From the NCBI GenBank assembly GCA_964384625.1, contig CAYLNH010000353.1, positions 1 to 6,137 of the forward strand: a stretch of DNA of 6,137 nt, written 5' to 3'. The translations under genes were made by a program, and so were the position numbers. Origin of the DNA: CAYLNH01 sp964384625. Its GTDB lineage: Bacteria; Verrucomicrobiota; Lentisphaeria; JABSQK01. The stretch's first letter is position 1; each line of letters opens with the position of its first letter. The notes below the pieces were generated by a model. It was not told the origin of the DNA and searched no databases. It was given only the letters and a program-made list of their open reading frames with translations. Below are positions 6,017-6,137 of the stretch, piece by piece.

Positions 6017-6082
6017 CTCCTCCTCCTGCTCCTCCTCCTACTCCTCCTCCTGCTCCAGCTCCTGCTCCTGCTTCTGCTCCTG
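6017..6082. repeat. 12-bp C/T-rich tandem repeat array
   Basis: The unit CTCCTCCTCCTG occurs at 6017-6028, again with a final A at 6029-6040, and exactly at 6041-6052. It then decays through CTCCAGCTCCTG (6053-6064) and CTCCTGCTTCTG (6065-6076) to a CTCCTG half unit. Nearly all purines lie on the minus strand (GGAGGA-type), giving strong strand asymmetry. It begins about 110 bp upstream of the sulfatase start. It is either a noncoding minisatellite or the Gly/Ala-coding end of a gene entering from the right. Confidence 0.85.
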
Positions 6083-6101
6083 CTACCGATAGGGGTAGGA
6101 A

Positions 6102-6123
6102 AGGGGCCCGTCGTTGGGCCCCT
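6102..6123 (-). terminator. Candidate terminator of a gene beyond the right edge
   Basis: AGGGGCCC (6102-6109) and GGGCCCCT (6116-6123) form a perfect 8-bp stem with a 6-nt loop. On the minus strand the stem is followed by TTCCTACC, a short, interrupted pyrimidine tail. This would suit the end of a minus-strand gene to the right of the window, but the T-run is weak and an open minus-strand frame runs through the hairpin. Confidence 0.45.
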
Positions 6124-6137
6124 CCCCTCCCTCCGAA

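Noticed and set aside
5115..6092. 325-codon plus-strand open frame ending in a Ser/Cys-rich tail
   Set aside because: It is antisense to the sulfatase. The Ser/Cys tail is only the translation of the 12-bp repeat array.

Overview
This is a 6.1-kb chromosomal-looking window of high-GC bacterial DNA (about 60% G+C by eye). It carries four intact protein genes, no RNA gene I can recognise, no CRISPR array and no recognisable transposase. A Cys-type sulfatase, a very large exported TPR protein and GC-rich intergenic hairpins would fit a member of the Planctomycetes/Verrucomicrobia/Lentisphaerae (PVC) group. That placement is an inference and is weakly supported.

Left part (1-1476, minus strand): a two-gene operon, queD then queE, for the 7-deazaguanine branch that leads to queuosine and related modified bases. 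QueD makes 6-carboxytetrahydropterin and QueE, a radical-SAM enzyme, contracts it to 7-carboxy-7-deazaguanine. The genes are separated by 2 nt and probably translationally coupled. folE, queC and queF are not in the window. QueE has an unusual cysteine spacing, CX3CX6C where CX3CX2C is canonical. Downstream of queE is a gene-free stretch with four closely spaced GC-rich inverted repeats.

Middle (1477-4577): a divergent intergenic region of about 330 bp, rich in inverted repeats, holds candidate promoters for both directions. It is followed on the plus strand by a gene for a 923-residue protein with a Sec signal peptide and many TPR-like helical pairs. This is probably a periplasmic scaffold or assembly protein. 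Its exact role is unknown.

Right part (4578-6137, minus strand): a sulfatase of the alkaline-phosphatase superfamily, convergent with the TPR gene across only 21 bp. It has the CSPAR formylglycine motif but no signal peptide, and some metal-site positions differ from textbook sulfatases. Upstream of it are an inverted repeat, an array of 12-bp C/T-rich repeats, and a strong hairpin that may terminate a gene lying beyond the right edge.

The three units (queDE, TPR protein, sulfatase) show no evident shared pathway. I found no convincing evidence of a new multi-gene system. The most interesting points are the QueE cluster motif, the structured divergent intergenic region and the repeat array upstream of the sulfatase.
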